Shown here: piece by piece, positions 1 through 11,226 of the stretch
How positions within the stretch are numbered: the first letter of the stretch is position 1
Layout: each line of letters starts with the position of its first letter
Origin: Owenia fusiformis
Taxonomy: Eukaryota > Annelida > Polychaeta > Sabellida > Oweniidae
Length of the DNA stretch: 64,000 bases
NCBI GenBank assembly: GCA_903813345.2
Contig: CAIIXF020000006.1
Coordinates: 8,174,989 to 8,238,988 of the forward strand
Reading direction: 5' to 3'
Program-made: the position numbers and the translations under genes
Notes under the pieces: model-generated
Databases searched by the model: none
Told to the model about the DNA's origin: nothing
What the model saw: the letters and a program-made list of their open reading frames with translations, nothing else

Positions 1-815
1 TCCTGACAAAAGCAAGGAAAAACACACATGCCTTCATACTTTATTTCGTACTGGAAAATAACATGTGCAAATATAGCAATTTTTTCAAAAATGTACCTTA
101 AGCCTTGGTTGTGGTGTGAACTGGTGTGTATATTCATTATTTCCTTGATTAAAACCCTAAGTGATATACTAGTGACTGAAATGTCTGCTGAAACTATTTT
201 GAAAAACACTGTTCTTTGGCTATTTAATTACTTATTTGAAAAATCTATCATCGACCTAAACATTAAATATATCATACCTCTTATCACAGGCAAAGATGAA
301 CATGTACTATATACAGTATGTATGTAATTGGTCGCTATTTGACGAAAGTGCATGAGAGATCTTTGCTGTAAAATTGATGTAAAGGCAATTTATTCAAGTT
401 CATATAGAGCACTTGTAGACAACTCAGTGATATGATGTATATTGTACAGTCTAATGCATACATGTATATTTTTTTGTTTGTACTGTAATTGTTCACTTTA
501 TTGGATTCATTTTGGTGGAAAGTTAAAATTCTCAAGAGACCAATAAATAAATAATCTTAGATTGATTTGAGGAGTACATGCATATCACACTTCATGAATT
601 TTGTAATAAAGCATGGTTGAATATGACTTTGTGTTTCTTGTTGTGTTTTAGTCATGTAACTGATTTGAAATGTCAATAAAATATTGTAATTACACTATAA
701 TACACTGAACAGATATTTTGTTTTTCCTGATAAACTAGATATATGTATGCCCTACTTACTGTATATATCTTATCTGTATATATCAGTCCTCACATAATAA
801 ATACCAAGAAATAGC
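1..815. other. AT-rich non-coding segment with plus-strand poly(A) signals
   Basis: No coding segment is recognisable on either strand; the longest open frames are low-complexity and match nothing I know. Three AATAAA hexamers lie on the plus strand at about 542, 605 and 675. They would fit the 3' UTR of a plus-strand gene that ends here, but AATAAA is common in DNA this AT-rich. C2CD5 on the minus strand runs towards this region, so it could equally be C2CD5 intron. Confidence 0.25.
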
Positions 816-817
816 TA

Positions 818-1068
818 CAGGGTGTTCAATAAATAAGGTTAAAGATATTGTAACTTTCTATTCTATATTTATTCTTTCTGATAGCTTTGTTCATACTCCC
901 AGGTCTATTACTACCACAAATGCAATATAAAAAAAAACAGTCCTAAAGTCCCATTGTTATGAAAATAAGCTAGTCAACATAATGTCCATCTCTAGCTAAA
1001 CACTTCTTATGCCTATTCACCCACTCTCTAAACACACTTTCAAACCCATTCCATACAATGCAGACACC
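818..1068 (-). pseudogene. 3' end of a mariner/IS630-type transposase with its terminal inverted repeat
   Basis: Read on the minus strand, the last roughly 30 codons, ending at 970, carry the motif FREWVNRHKKCLARDGHY followed by a stop. This arrangement (aromatic-R, a conserved Cys, then a GGH-like end) is typical of the C-terminus of IS630/Tc1/mariner transposases. About 150 bp further on is the element end, CAGGGTGTTCAATAAATAAG, flanked by TA at 816-817. This family inserts at TA. The similarity stops near 1068, where the sequence becomes the GGCCATTTT repeat array, so the element is truncated and the catalytic domain is missing. The family call rests on the motif plus the end structure and was not checked by a search. 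Confidence 0.55.
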
Positions 1069-1119
1069 TGAAATTATTTGCAAAGCTAGGAAATGGGCCA
1101 AAAGTGAATTTCGGGGAAT

Positions 1120-2330
1120 AAAAATGGCGGCCATTTTGAAACCAGAACAACGGCAACGCCAAAGCGTAGCGAATCCCATCGAACAGAAATGACTGGCATT
1201 TTTTACAAACGAATAGCAAATATCATAAAACAACACACCAGAAAGGCCACCATTTTCAAAATGGTTGCTCACTAGCCAAGTTGTCATCAGAAGAAATAAT
1301 ATGCTTTTAAGTAGCCACCTCTAAAATTTTTGAAAAATCATACATGTACTTGTAAAATAACACACATAAAAATGGTGGCCATTTTTCGAAATGGCCGACT
1401 ACTCCCCAAAGTTTAATTAGACATTGTGCCATGCTTAAAGCATTCACATATCAAATATGAACAAAATCGCTCCACTACTTTTCAAGTTATAGTAAAATAC
1501 GTTAAAATGGTGGCCATTTTTCAAAATGGCCACCTTCTACCAAAAGAGTCATTAGAAATAGACAGTGTGCCATGCTTATTGTATTCACATACCAAATATG
1601 AACAAAATCGCTCTACTACTTTTCGAGTTATAGTAAAATATGTAAGAATGGCGGCCATTTTTCATAATTTTTTTCAAAATGGCCGCCTTCTACCCAAAGT
1701 GTCATAGGACAGTGTGCCATGCTTATAGTATTCACATACCAAATATGAACAAAATCACTCCACTACTTTTCGAGTTATAGCAAAATATGTTAAAATGGCG
1801 GCCATTTTTCAAAATTTTTTCAAAATGGCCGCTTTCTACCAAAAGTGTCATAGGACAGTGTGCCATGCTTATAGTATTCACATACCAAATATGAACAAAA
1901 TCACTCCACTACTTTTCGAGTTATAGCAAAATATGTTAAAATGGCGGCCATTTTTCAAAATTTTTTCAAAATGGCCGCCTTCTACCAAAAGTGTCTTTAG
2001 ACAGTGTGCAATGCTTATAATATTCACATACCAAATATGAACAAAATCGCTCCACTATTTTTTGAGTTACAGCAAAAATCGTAAAATGACGAGTAAAGGC
2101 TGCCATTTTTCAAAATGGCTGCCATGTGCTTCTTTAATATCTACATTTGTAGCATTATCAATGTCCTTTATAATTTTTTTACATTTAAAACATATTGCTA
2201 TTACAGTTTTACATATTGCACCTAAATTACTGTAAAATCGGCACTAAAATGGCTGCCATTTGGAAATGAGCGGCCATTTTGAAAATCGGCTTTCGAGCAG
2301 AACTTCTACCCCCATAGGGTATATGTGTAC
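1120..2330. repeat. Tandem array of about 145-bp units with paired ATGGCGGCCATTTT motifs
   Basis: From about 1370 to 2080 a unit of roughly 135-150 bp recurs five times, at about 1372, 1507, 1649, 1796 and 1944. Each unit holds a short inverted pair (ATGGCGGCCATTTT, then AAAATGGCCGCC) and a conserved stretch ending in CACTACTTTTCGAGTTATAG. Degenerate copies extend outwards on both sides. Each unit can fold on itself through the ATGGC/GCCAT pairs. The open frames here are by-products of the repeats. It merges on the right into the GGAC microsatellite and a second array. Confidence 0.8.
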
Positions 2331-2376
2331 AAAATATGAACAAAATCGGGCCAACGGTATTTGAGTTATTGCCCGG

Positions 2377-2445
2377 ATGGACGGACAGACGGACGGACAG
2401 ACGGACGGACGTACGTACGGACGTACGTATGGACGGACGGAGGCG
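2377..2445. repeat. GGAC tetranucleotide microsatellite
   Basis: An imperfect run of GGAC/GTAC tetramers is followed directly by CCCTATATCCCTCCGAACTT and GTTCGATGGGAT. A reverse-oriented relative of this junction lies at 23430-23490 (AACGAACGAAGTTCGG, then CCGTCCGTCC), and another CCGTCC run is at 15887-15945. The tetramer is therefore a fixed component of a dispersed repeat family and not a random microsatellite. Confidence 0.75.
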
Positions 2446-2479
2446 TTCCCTATATCCCTCCGAACTTCGTTCGATGGGA

Positions 2480-3715
2480 TAAATAGGCGAGCTTTTGAAC
2501 CAGGAGTCATAGGGGAGTTTTTTGTATTGATGTTGAAGAAAAATAACTTAAAACGGGAATCCTATCGACAGAGGATACAGGCAAATGGGCCAAAAGTGGA
2601 TTTTGCGAGATAGATGGACAAATCAATGTTAACTAAAATGGCTGCAAATAAATAAAAAAAATGGATATAATATTCTGCTGATCTTTTGTAACAAAATTAT
2701 TTCATACAACTTTTCTTTCCATTGACATGGATTTTTAAAATGCAGGACACCTGAATTTATTTGTAAAGCTAGGAAATGGGTCAAAAGTGAATTTCGCGAG
2801 ACAAAAATGGCAGTCATTTTGAAAATAGGCAAGCTTTTGAACCAGGGGTCATAGGGGAGTTTTCTGTATTGATGTTGAACAGAAATAACTTAAACAGGAA
2901 TCCTATCGACAGAGGTTTTAAGGCAAATGGTCCAAAAGTGGATTTCACAAGACAGATGGACCAATCAATGTTAACTAAAATGGCTGGAAATAAAATGGCT
3001 GGAAATAAAAAAAAAAACGGATACAATTTTTTGCTGATTTTTTGTAATAAAATTATTTCATACAACTACTCTTCACATTGACATGACTTTTTACAATGCA
3101 GGACACCTGAATTTATTTGTAAAGCTAGGAAATGGGTCAAAAGTGAATTTCGCGAGACAAAAATGGCGGCCATCTTAAAAATAGGCAAGCTTTTGAACCA
3201 GAAGTCATAGGGGAGTTTTCTGTATTGATATTGAACAAAGATTACTTAAAACAGGAATCCTATCAACAGAGGTTTTAAAACGTTTCACTATTGTTGGTCA
3301 AAAAATGGATTTCACGAGACAGCTGGACAAATCAATGTTAACTAAAAAGGCTGAAAATAAAAAAAAATGGATATAATTTTTTGCCGATTTTTTGTAACAA
3401 AATTATTTCATACAACTACTCTTCACATTGACATGGATTTTAACAATGCAGGACACCTGACATTATTTGTAAAGCTAGGAAATGGGTCAAAAATGAATTT
3501 CACAAGACAAAAATGGCGGCCATCTTGAAAATAGGCGAGCTTTTGAACCAGGAGTCATACAGGGAGTTTTCTGTATTGATGTTGAACAAAAATAACTTAA
3601 AACGGGAATCCTGTCAACAGAGGTTTTAAAACGTGCCACTATTGTTGATGGATGGACGGACACATGCACGCACGCATGGACAGACAGATGGACAAGTGAG
3701 TGATTGCAAAAGCTC
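2480..3715. repeat. Tandem array of about 350-bp units, four copies
   Basis: The block beginning CTTTTGAACCAGGAGTCATA recurs at about 2490, 2831, 3188 and 3540, giving a period of about 341-356 bp. Each unit also contains TTGATGTTGAACA, GACAGAGG, a GGAAATGGGTCAAAAGTGAA segment and AAAATGGC. The last copy runs into a second GGAC-type stretch at 3650-3690. No protein is encoded; open frames occur on both strands because the unit lacks stops by chance. Confidence 0.8.
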
Positions 3716-4735
3716 ACCTTGTGAGCTAAAAATAATCTTGCTTCAAATTGCACCAAATTTATCAAAAATCATCTTCAAGTTTCAAAGAGTTCATATCTGA
3801 GATCAGACTTACATGTAGATCTGACATTCGATTGACCTTCACTGGTCTTTTTCAGGTAACATTTTCAAGATCACAAAAAATTGAACAAAAGGTACAATGG
3901 GTATTGAACTCATATGGTGAAAGGGCTTTCAAAAGACTTTGAAAGCCATATTTAGACTGAAGATTAAAAGTGTAACCTTTTTACATCTTGGATTTCCAAG
4001 GTATGATGTTTTCATACCTTGGAATATCAGGCTGAAATAAGTTTTGGTTGACATTTCGATTTCTTATTAGTGCATATCTGACATGTCTCAACAACTAAAG
4101 AAATATTAAACATGATGCTATTGAATTAATCTATAAACTCAGGTTCAACATAATCTGCATACTTAAATCTTAAAATTACTTTCTCTGGTATGAACCCTGG
4201 TGAAATGAACTACAACAATTTCTTAACTATTAATTAGACTATATCAACTGACAAAACAGTACCATCTACTTTATTTATTTTTTTGAGGTGTAATCACACA
4301 ACCCGTAGATGGAGGATTGTTTTTCCATTAAATGCTCAGGTGTGTGATTAGTAAATCCACTTACTTAGCTAATTAGATTCTATTAACGTTATTCAGCTGA
4401 CCAAACATACCTTCTCCTTAATTGTGTTTTTCTCAGTTGCAACATGAGGATTGTTTTTCTATTAAGATGCATATAAATGCTCAGGTGCATAGCCGTAGGG
4501 ACCGGGGGTTCGGTCAGGATTTCCCAAAAAATATTTTTGCGGATATGCAATATTAATTAGCCGTGCAATTTGAAAACGTTATATGATCAGTAAATAAATT
4601 CATGTTGTTATGGTGAACATAAAACGTTTTTTTGTTAGAAACATAGTGAAGAAACCTCTCTCCAAACATTTGTCAACCTAAGGGACGGGGTGGGGTCGTC
4701 TAATTTGGAAAAACCACAGAACATATCATTCTACA
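3716..4735. other. Non-coding stretch, no gene seen
   Basis: The part at 3760-3900 resembles the GACCTT/AAGGTC repeat module described at 15850-16857 and 54835-56310, in CTTCAAGTTTC and TTGACCTTCACTGG type segments. The rest is AT-rich with no exon-like segment that I recognise. Confidence 0.4.
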
Positions 4736-4737
4736 AA

Positions 4738-5445
4738 GAAAGGAAGAGGGAAGTTAGCGCAACCGATTTTGGACAGTCATATGTTTGATTTTGGCCATTT
4801 CCTTGGGATCTAAACAGGTGCATATGTTAGGCAAATGCATTACCTCCAGGAAAATCACTTCTAGAGATGATAAAATAATTTCGACTTTGAGACAGGGTAG
4901 ATGCAAACAACCCAGCCACATGTTTTTTCTGAAATGTTTTCTTGATTTTCAACCCCTTCCATCCCTACTTTTTTCAATTTTTCTTGCATCAATATGTTGC
5001 ATTTTGACACACAGTTAATCCCTTAAAAGGAATAAACGATTCCTTTTAGATAAAGTGGAAAACAATATTTCCCATGTTATTTTCCCATAGGAAAAATCAT
5101 TGCTTTCAGCTAAGTTTGGTCACCCATAATGGGTATCTTTAAAACCCCTGAAGGAATCACTTATTCCTTTAAAGTGGTTAACTATGTGTCAAAATGCACC
5201 ATATTGATGCAAGAAAAAATAAAAAAACAGGGATGGAAGGGGTCGAAAATTAGGAAAACATTTCAGAAAAAACATGTGGGTGGGTTGTTTGCATCTACCC
5301 TGTCTCAAAGTCGAAATTATTTTATCATCTCTAGAAGTGATTTTCCATTTGCCTAACATATGCAATTGTTTAAATCCTCAGAAAATGGCCAAAATCCAAC
5401 ATATTACTGTCCAAAATCTGTTGCGCTAATTTCCCTCCTCCTTTA
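4738..5445. repeat. Large inverted repeat, arms of about 310 bp
   Basis: The left arm (4738 to about 5050) and right arm (about 5135 to 5445) are reverse complements with scattered mismatches and small indels. For example, GGAAGAGGGAAGTTAGCGCA on the left pairs with GCGCTAATTTCCCTCCTCC on the right, and CTTCTAGAGATGATAAAATA pairs with TATTTTATCATCTCTAGAAG. The spacer is about 85 bp. The whole could fold into one long hairpin. No transposase is present. It is probably a foldback or MITE-type DNA element; its exact ends and target duplication were not resolved. Confidence 0.75.
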
Positions 5446-6512
5446 ATAATATCACACAATTTTGTAGGAATTTTGTTTTAAGCCAGTTCTGGTCCATGAA
5501 AACAGCGCAAATGTCTTATGCTCTGAAAGAAAGTTTTTCTATGATAACTTTCTACAACATTTAAACAAAGGCTTCTTAAAATACCTTGAAGTAGTCATAA
5601 AACTGATCAAAACACATATTATTTAAAAGAATATTCAATAATATTTCTTGGGAAGTCCCCAGAACAAAACAAGTTCATTAATAAAAACGTCACTTTTTTA
5701 AGGAAAACCCAATCCATTGAGAAAAAATAGTTTTTTTTCAGATGCAGTCAACACATCATAGAGATTATCTTAAATTTGAATTGTAATTGTTTCAATGCGT
5801 ATTTTCACGAATATCGAATTTTAGTGGATCATGTTTATGTCATCCATTGGTACCAAGTAACACATTTCAAAACGTTTTGATTATCTCATGCAATTAAACT
5901 GCTCTGGGGGACCTACCAGCTCCGGGGACTTCCAAAGAAATTTTAGATAATTTCGTATTTCAAAATTCCTGCAAAAGAATGATTCATTTGGAGGTGATTC
6001 ATCTTGTCCGAGATAAAACAGCTTTTAAAGAGGGACATGGGGTATAAATAGGAGGCAGACAAATGGAACAGCCAAAATAACTGTATTTTTGATATTTTCA
6101 CAAAGCTGGTCAATTTTCGCATATTTCATATTGATTGAGAAGATGTATTGGTTCCAATTTTGTTATGTGTATCTTTCAATGTTTTTAAGTTCATATTCTA
6201 CAGTTAGATTTCAACTTCATCATTTTGTTGGATTGTGACAGAACATTTAAAAACACTGATAACATTTTTCAAATTTAAAAGTCCTCAAGATTAGCCAATC
6301 AAAATCAAGTATTTAGCAATGCTTTTACTAATCCTGACTATCTGTGCGATGTTAAAGTGTGGATGTAACCTGATATTTTAATGAGAGTTGCTAGCAACTT
6401 TAAAACCGGCCTTAAAGTTAAAAAAATTAATTGTGCAAAATAATTGACTAATTCTTATCAAAACATTATGCTCCATGATCTTCCCAAAATAAGACGATCT
6501 CACAATCTCACG
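5446..6512. other. Non-coding stretch with one short inverted pair
   Basis: TTTCTTGGGAAGTCCCC at about 5645 is matched in inverse by GGGGACTTCCAAAGAAA at about 5925, bracketing roughly 300 bp. This may be a small non-autonomous DNA element. No gene is visible. Confidence 0.4.
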
Positions 6513-7070
6513 TTAGCTCCCCATCGGACTACGTGTTAAAGCCTCATTATGTTTGAACTTTTATTTATATAACCTGCAAAGAAAATGTTTATGATAAATG
6601 TGCAGATAACTTGACTATTATCTCTACCTCCAATATTCCCTTAATCAGGTCGAAAATTGATGACTTTGATGCATATTTGAAAAACCAAAACACATTTCTA
6701 TTAATATAAAATTAAATTGTCTGACATTTTGCACATTTTGCAACTTTGTTTACTTCGTGAACATTGAAATAACAAAGCTTGAAATTCATTTTTAAAAATC
6801 ATTTTTCGCACCCACTAGTGTTATTTGAATGGGACATGTTTCTTGAGAAAAATTGACTTTGGAGACCCATTAATTTTTTGAACGCAAAGAAAGTTATCAT
6901 TTTTTGTTCTTGTTAAATAAAGTTAAATTCGAAATCTAAATTCAATTGTCTACTTAACTTGTATTTTGCGAAAAATGGAATCGTTTTAAGTATAACATAG
7001 GGAGGCTTTAACACGTAATCCAATGGGGAGTTAGAGCTGCCAACCTTTTGGAGGGAGTGTAAATTGTATG
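6513..7070. mobile_element. Non-autonomous element of the ACGTGTTAAAGCCTC family
   Basis: The left part has GGACTACGTGTTAAAGCCTC at 6527 and the right part has its inverse, GAGGCTTTAACACGTAATCC, at about 7002, giving inverted arms of one element. The same arms occur at 57922-58797 (complete) and 41650-41880 (one arm only). The right end runs through GGCTGCCAACCTTTTGGAGG to a GGGAGTGTA end, matching the CACTCCCCTCC ends of the other copies. The left end lacks the outermost terminal motif. No coding sequence is present. Confidence 0.6.
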
Positions 7071-7375
7071 TGCAAATACAAAAATGCTTTTATGTGGAGT
7101 TAGGGCTGCCAACCTTTTGGAGGGAGTGTAAATAGTATGTGCAAGTACAAAAATGCTTTTATTTTGAGTTAGGGCTGCCAACCTTTTGGAGGGAGTGTAA
7201 ATTGTATGTACAAATACAAAAATGCTTTTATGTGGAGTTAGGGCTGCCAACCTTTTGGAGGGAGTGTAAATAGTATGTGGAAATACAAAAATACTTTTAT
7301 TTTGAGTTAGGGCTGCCAACCTTTTGGAGGGAGTGTAAATTGTATGTACAAACACAAAAATGCTTTTATATGACT
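7022..7375. repeat. Minisatellite of about 70 bp built from a transposon end, five copies
   Basis: A unit containing GGGCTGCCAACCTTTTGGAG, GGAGTGTAAAT, and ACAAAAATGCTTTTAT repeats five times with a period of about 68-72 bp. The GCCAACC...GGAGGGAGTGTA core is the terminal inverted repeat of the adjacent element family. The array thus looks like amplification of an element end. The five-fold open frame on the minus strand is a consequence of the repeat and not a gene. Confidence 0.8.
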
Positions 7376-7542
7376 GTGAGGAACCTAAAAAACAAAATAA
7401 TATTTGTGAATAACATAAAATTCTAACCCCTGGTCACCAAATCCTGGCTACGCCATTGAGGTGTGTGTTTCAACAAACTTTGGGAAAAAAAGCATTGCTC
7501 TTAAGGCATGCCACTACATGGACCATTATAAATCCCACTTAC

Positions 7543-9895
7543 TATAGAAAAATTGGACACCACATGACGACTGTCTAAACTTGTTGAAGTCAGAGAAGAG
7601 ATCAACCTTGACCTTCAAGTGAATCTCCCCGCGTATGCCTGAAACAAAACAAGTGATCATTTTAAAAGTGAAGGTCTGCATTGTAAGGACTGGAATCCTG
7701 ATCTTAATTTTATGTTATCAAACCCAAGAAGTCAACTATTATTAACATTGTTGAATCTCAAGAGAATTAGTCCTATTATAGCCAGGAACCACCTGCAGTG
7801 CTGCCTCTAGTCAGGATGGGGTTAAGATCCCCGGAGACAGTGGCTTGAAGATTTAAATAATACATACCATGCATTGTATCATAGACAGGGAACCAGCCAC
7901 TGATTAATGCAGCATTGTCCCTAGTCAGGAGGGGGTTAAGATCCCCAAAGACAGTGGCTTTAAGATTTACATAATACATACCATGCAGTGTATCATAGAC
8001 AGGGAACCAGTCACTGATCAATGCATCATTGTCCCTAGTCAGGAGGGGGTTAAGATCCACATAGACAATGGCTTTAAGATTTACATAATACATACCATGC
8101 ATTGTATCATAGACAGGGAACCAGTCACTGATCAATGCAGCATTGTCCCTAGTCAGGAGGGGGTTAAGATCCACATAGACAATGGCTTTAAGATTTACAT
8201 AATACATACCATGCATTGTATCATAGACAGGGAACCAGTCACTGATCAATGCATCATTGTCCCTAGTCAGGAGGGGGTTAAGATCCACATAGACAATGGC
8301 TTTAAGATTTACATAATACATACCATGCATTGTATCATAGACAGGGAACCAGTCACTGATCAATGCAGCATTGTCCCTAGTCAGGAGGGGGTTAAGATCC
8401 ACATAGACAATGGCTTTAAGATTTACATAATACATACCATGCATTGTATCATACACAGGGAACCAGCCACTGATTAATGCAGCATTGTCCCTAGTCAGGA
8501 GGGGGTTAAGATCCACATAGACAGTGCCTATCAAGTCATGTGCACTGTAGGTATCATGGTCCATTACCCTACAAAACAAAAAATTATGAAGTTGTCAAAA
8601 GATTTTACAAGCCTGCATTGCTACTTAGACAGATGTCAGTCAGATTGGGGAGATGTGTGGGTACAGAAATCTCTGCAAAATCCTCCTAGGGTAATAATGT
8701 TATAATTCCAGTAATCTTTTCTTTTTTCATGCATATTGTTCAGTGATCTTCATTAATTTACACAGAGCTCTATTCAAAATGAAAATCAGCCGTTTTGTGC
8801 AATAACAGTATACCAAGGAGGATTGGGTCTCAGGGTCTTCAATCTCCAAGCATCACTTGATGTGTGATGTCATGTCATGGACATACATTTGTAGTACATG
8901 TATTTAATTTACTTTGTCATTGAAATTCACTCTTCACCAGTGATAATATAATGGGGCTGGGAGAAACACAGCAGCTTGGTGCAAGACTGAAATTACAAAT
9001 TATATAAAAATTATGTGATACTGGTCATATAGAATACCTTATTTGCAAGGGTTCATCTTGGAGATCCTCATCATCTACTTCAAATCTGAACCATTCAGAA
9101 TTCCAGCTGGGATTCAATGATTTGCGGCAGACGTCAGTCTTGAATGTGGTTGTGCCAAAACGAACCTGGAGAACATATTTTAATACATCACTGCATCAAA
9201 TAATAAAAATAGAATCGTATTTAAAGATTGGTGCAATGTGGGTCATCAAGGTTGAAACCACGTGTATATGTTCAGATCACATGAAAACATTTTTCTAAAA
9301 CTGACTAGTTGTGTATTTTTCATGCCACAGCAGAAAAACATACATGTTATTCTTCTTTCTGATCCAGCTTTTTTGCAGTTATTGAGAAATTTATAGTTTT
9401 AAACATTGAAATTTTTAACATTGAAAAACTTATTTTGACTATTAATCTGGGATGAAAAAATTACTGTCAGATTAATGTTAGTTGTGGTGCTTACCTTAAC
9501 ATACATGTGATTCTCAAAATCAAAATAAGATATTTCAGGTGAATATATGGATAGTCAAACATGTGGAACTGCCATCTTTCTATCAATACCTATGATGTAT
9601 GTATAGCCATCATCTGATTTATAATGTTTTCATGAATAACTGCAATTATCATTAAAGAATTAGAGTTTACTAAAACACTCTCACTTACTTTAATTGTCAA
9701 TTGACCCAGATTGTCCAAATTTAACAAAAAACAAGAATTACATTATATAATTATATTAAATATTTTCAAATACTGATATACATGAAAGAATAATCTCCTT
9801 GTTACCTCAACAAATGCATCAGTTGAGTCGCTAGACCTGTCCATCACTGGTAAGTCCCGCCCACTCAGTACCCGGACCTTTAATTTTCCAGGCAT
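7543..9895 (-). CDS. C2CD5: C2 domain-containing protein 5 (CDP138), 5' part
   Basis: The first four coding exons are 9895-9806, 9165-9038, 8568-8438 and 7638-7543. All have AG/GT borders and matching phases (0, 2, 1). The protein starts MPGKLKVRVLSGRDLPVMDR, close to the vertebrate C2CD5 start. This is an N-terminal C2 domain. All five calcium-binding aspartates reported for CDP138 are in the same positions: D19, D26, D76, D78 and D84. Exon 4 continues with GIRGEI...KVKVDLF and FRQSSCGVQFF, the stretch after the C2 domain in this family. In vertebrates the protein binds calcium and phospholipid and helps insulin-stimulated GLUT4 vesicle fusion. The 3' part of the gene is not found and must lie left of the window. 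An AG just upstream of the ATG (9908) suggests an untranslated 5' exon further right. The exon 3 end is tandemly duplicated (next entry). Confidence 0.93.
7780..8540 (-). repeat. 114-bp tandem array duplicating the end of C2CD5 exon 3 with its splice donor
   Basis: Exon 3 ends ...YDTMHG at a donor CATG|GTATGT (last exon base 8438). Intron-ward, the same roughly 84 exon bases plus 30 intron bases recur with an exact 114-bp period. Five further donors of the same kind follow, with last exon bases 8324, 8210, 8096, 7982 and 7868. A decayed partial copy lies at about 7780-7840. Because 114 is divisible by three and the copied intron piece (MYYVNLKAIV) has no stop, the frame stays open through all copies. 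Any donor would therefore join exon 4 in the correct phase, adding 38 residues per copy. Copies are nearly identical (differences such as DNAALIS/DNDALIS), so the expansion is young or homogenised. Whether distal donors are used is unknown. Confidence 0.9.
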
Positions 9896-11226
9896 CACAC
9901 ACAGTAGCTGATTTTACCCTAATAAGAAAAAATCACAATAGCCAATTCTTGTACTGTTTGTATACTAATTATAACATTTTTAACCAACCTGTTTTTTTAC
10001 TTATCAATCTGTGTTGTCTTAATCTAATGTGTATTAATGATTTGGTTCTCTAAAGCTCTAAATATGAACACTGGAACACATAAAGTATTGAATGAAATCA
10101 AAATCCACCCCCACTCTCTCAGTCTATGTACCAAAATTCCTACGTACACAGAGTGGGGGAGATAGATTTTGGTCAGTTCTACTATCTGCTCCAGTCCCTA
10201 TGCTCTGCTTCAACGACAAAAATATCAGAATTGTAAATTCAGATTCTTACTGTCTCTATTCAAAGACCTGCTCTTCTTGGGGGTTTAGACATTTTGAATG
10301 GCCTTAATTGGTCTTACATGTACATGTATGTCTAGATATTTGGTATGGCATTGGTCCTATAGTAGGACATTTGGTATGGCTTTGGTCTTATATTTGGACA
10401 TTTGGTATGGCTTTTTGACCTTATTAGGTTGGTATGGGAACATACTGAAATTTGACAGATTGGTATGGGAACATATTGATATCTGAGGGTTCAGCCTAGG
10501 GCCCTAGGACTCCCGCCACTGACTTGAGTCAATGTTTCTTTCGAAACTTACTGCCATATAATTTTACCAAAATTCAAAAATTATCTGGCAGTAAGTTTCG
10601 AAAGAAACATTGACTCACATCCCTGACCCCCACCGAATTTGAATACAGTGAATCCCCGGGAGACGGAATCATCTCGCTTTTCATTGCATTGTGCTGCATG
10701 AATATGTGGCTAAAAAATGATAATAAAATGATTATCCAGTATATTCTATTTCAAAGTCCAGAAAATGAAGCCACATCAACTGAACTATCAATTCTCCAAA
10801 GGCATTTGCCAGGTTTGCCTTTGCCTTTGGACCTGCAAAAAAGTCAACATTGGAACATGCTGGAGAAAAATTCGAACGCAAAATACACCTTGAATGCTGG
10901 ACAAAAATACAGGTGTACAGATTTTCAATCATAATTACCTAATTAACTTACCCCTGCAATGATTCAAATAGTTACGATCTGTCTTTTTATGTAGTAAGAG
11001 GTGAAATTGTTCAGATTTTCATCTTGTAGAAATTTTTGCCCCATATTTATTTTGTGGTGTGTCATGATCCAAAATGGCTGCGCCCATGAAAAAAAAATTG
11101 GTTCTTAAATTTTTATCTTTTTATTGCATTACAAACACAATGCGTCCCTAACAGAGGACTTATATTTTAAGATTTGATAGGCTTTAAATCATTTATCGAA
11201 ACTGAATAGGATACGAGACGACAGTA
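9896..11226. promoter_or_regulatory. Divergent intergenic region between C2CD5 and ITFG2
   Basis: The two start codons face away from each other, 1.3 kb apart, so the region should hold both 5' UTRs and either one bidirectional or two separate promoters. Near the ITFG2 side, 11070-11090 reads CCAAAATGGCTGCGCCCATG, which resembles the YY1-type AAnATGGCNGC element common in housekeeping promoters. There is no clear TATA box. The 71-residue open frame starting at 10092 has no recognisable similarity. The region also contains the palindrome at 10526-10616. Confidence 0.35.
10526..10616. repeat. 91-bp near-perfect palindrome (small MITE-like hairpin)
   Basis: GAGTCAATGTTTCTTTCGAA, followed by ACTTACTGCCA, is mirrored by TGGCAGTAAGTTTCGAAAG and AAACATTGACTC. 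The arms are about 31 bp, nearly perfect, with a roughly 28-bp AT-rich loop. It is probably a tiny non-autonomous DNA element. It could also form a hairpin in a transcript. Confidence 0.8.

Noticed and set aside
7008-7355. A repeated 115-residue minus-strand open frame with VHTIYTPSKRLAALT units
   Set aside because: It is the translated transposon-end minisatellite; the repeat length happens to keep the frame open for a few units only and nothing indicates a gene.
7022-7375. CRISPR-like array
   Set aside because: Repeats are about 70 bp with no unique spacers and the genome is animal.
7983-8477. A 164-residue repetitive plus-strand open frame
   Set aside because: It is the antisense of the 114-bp C2CD5 exon array; no start context or homology.
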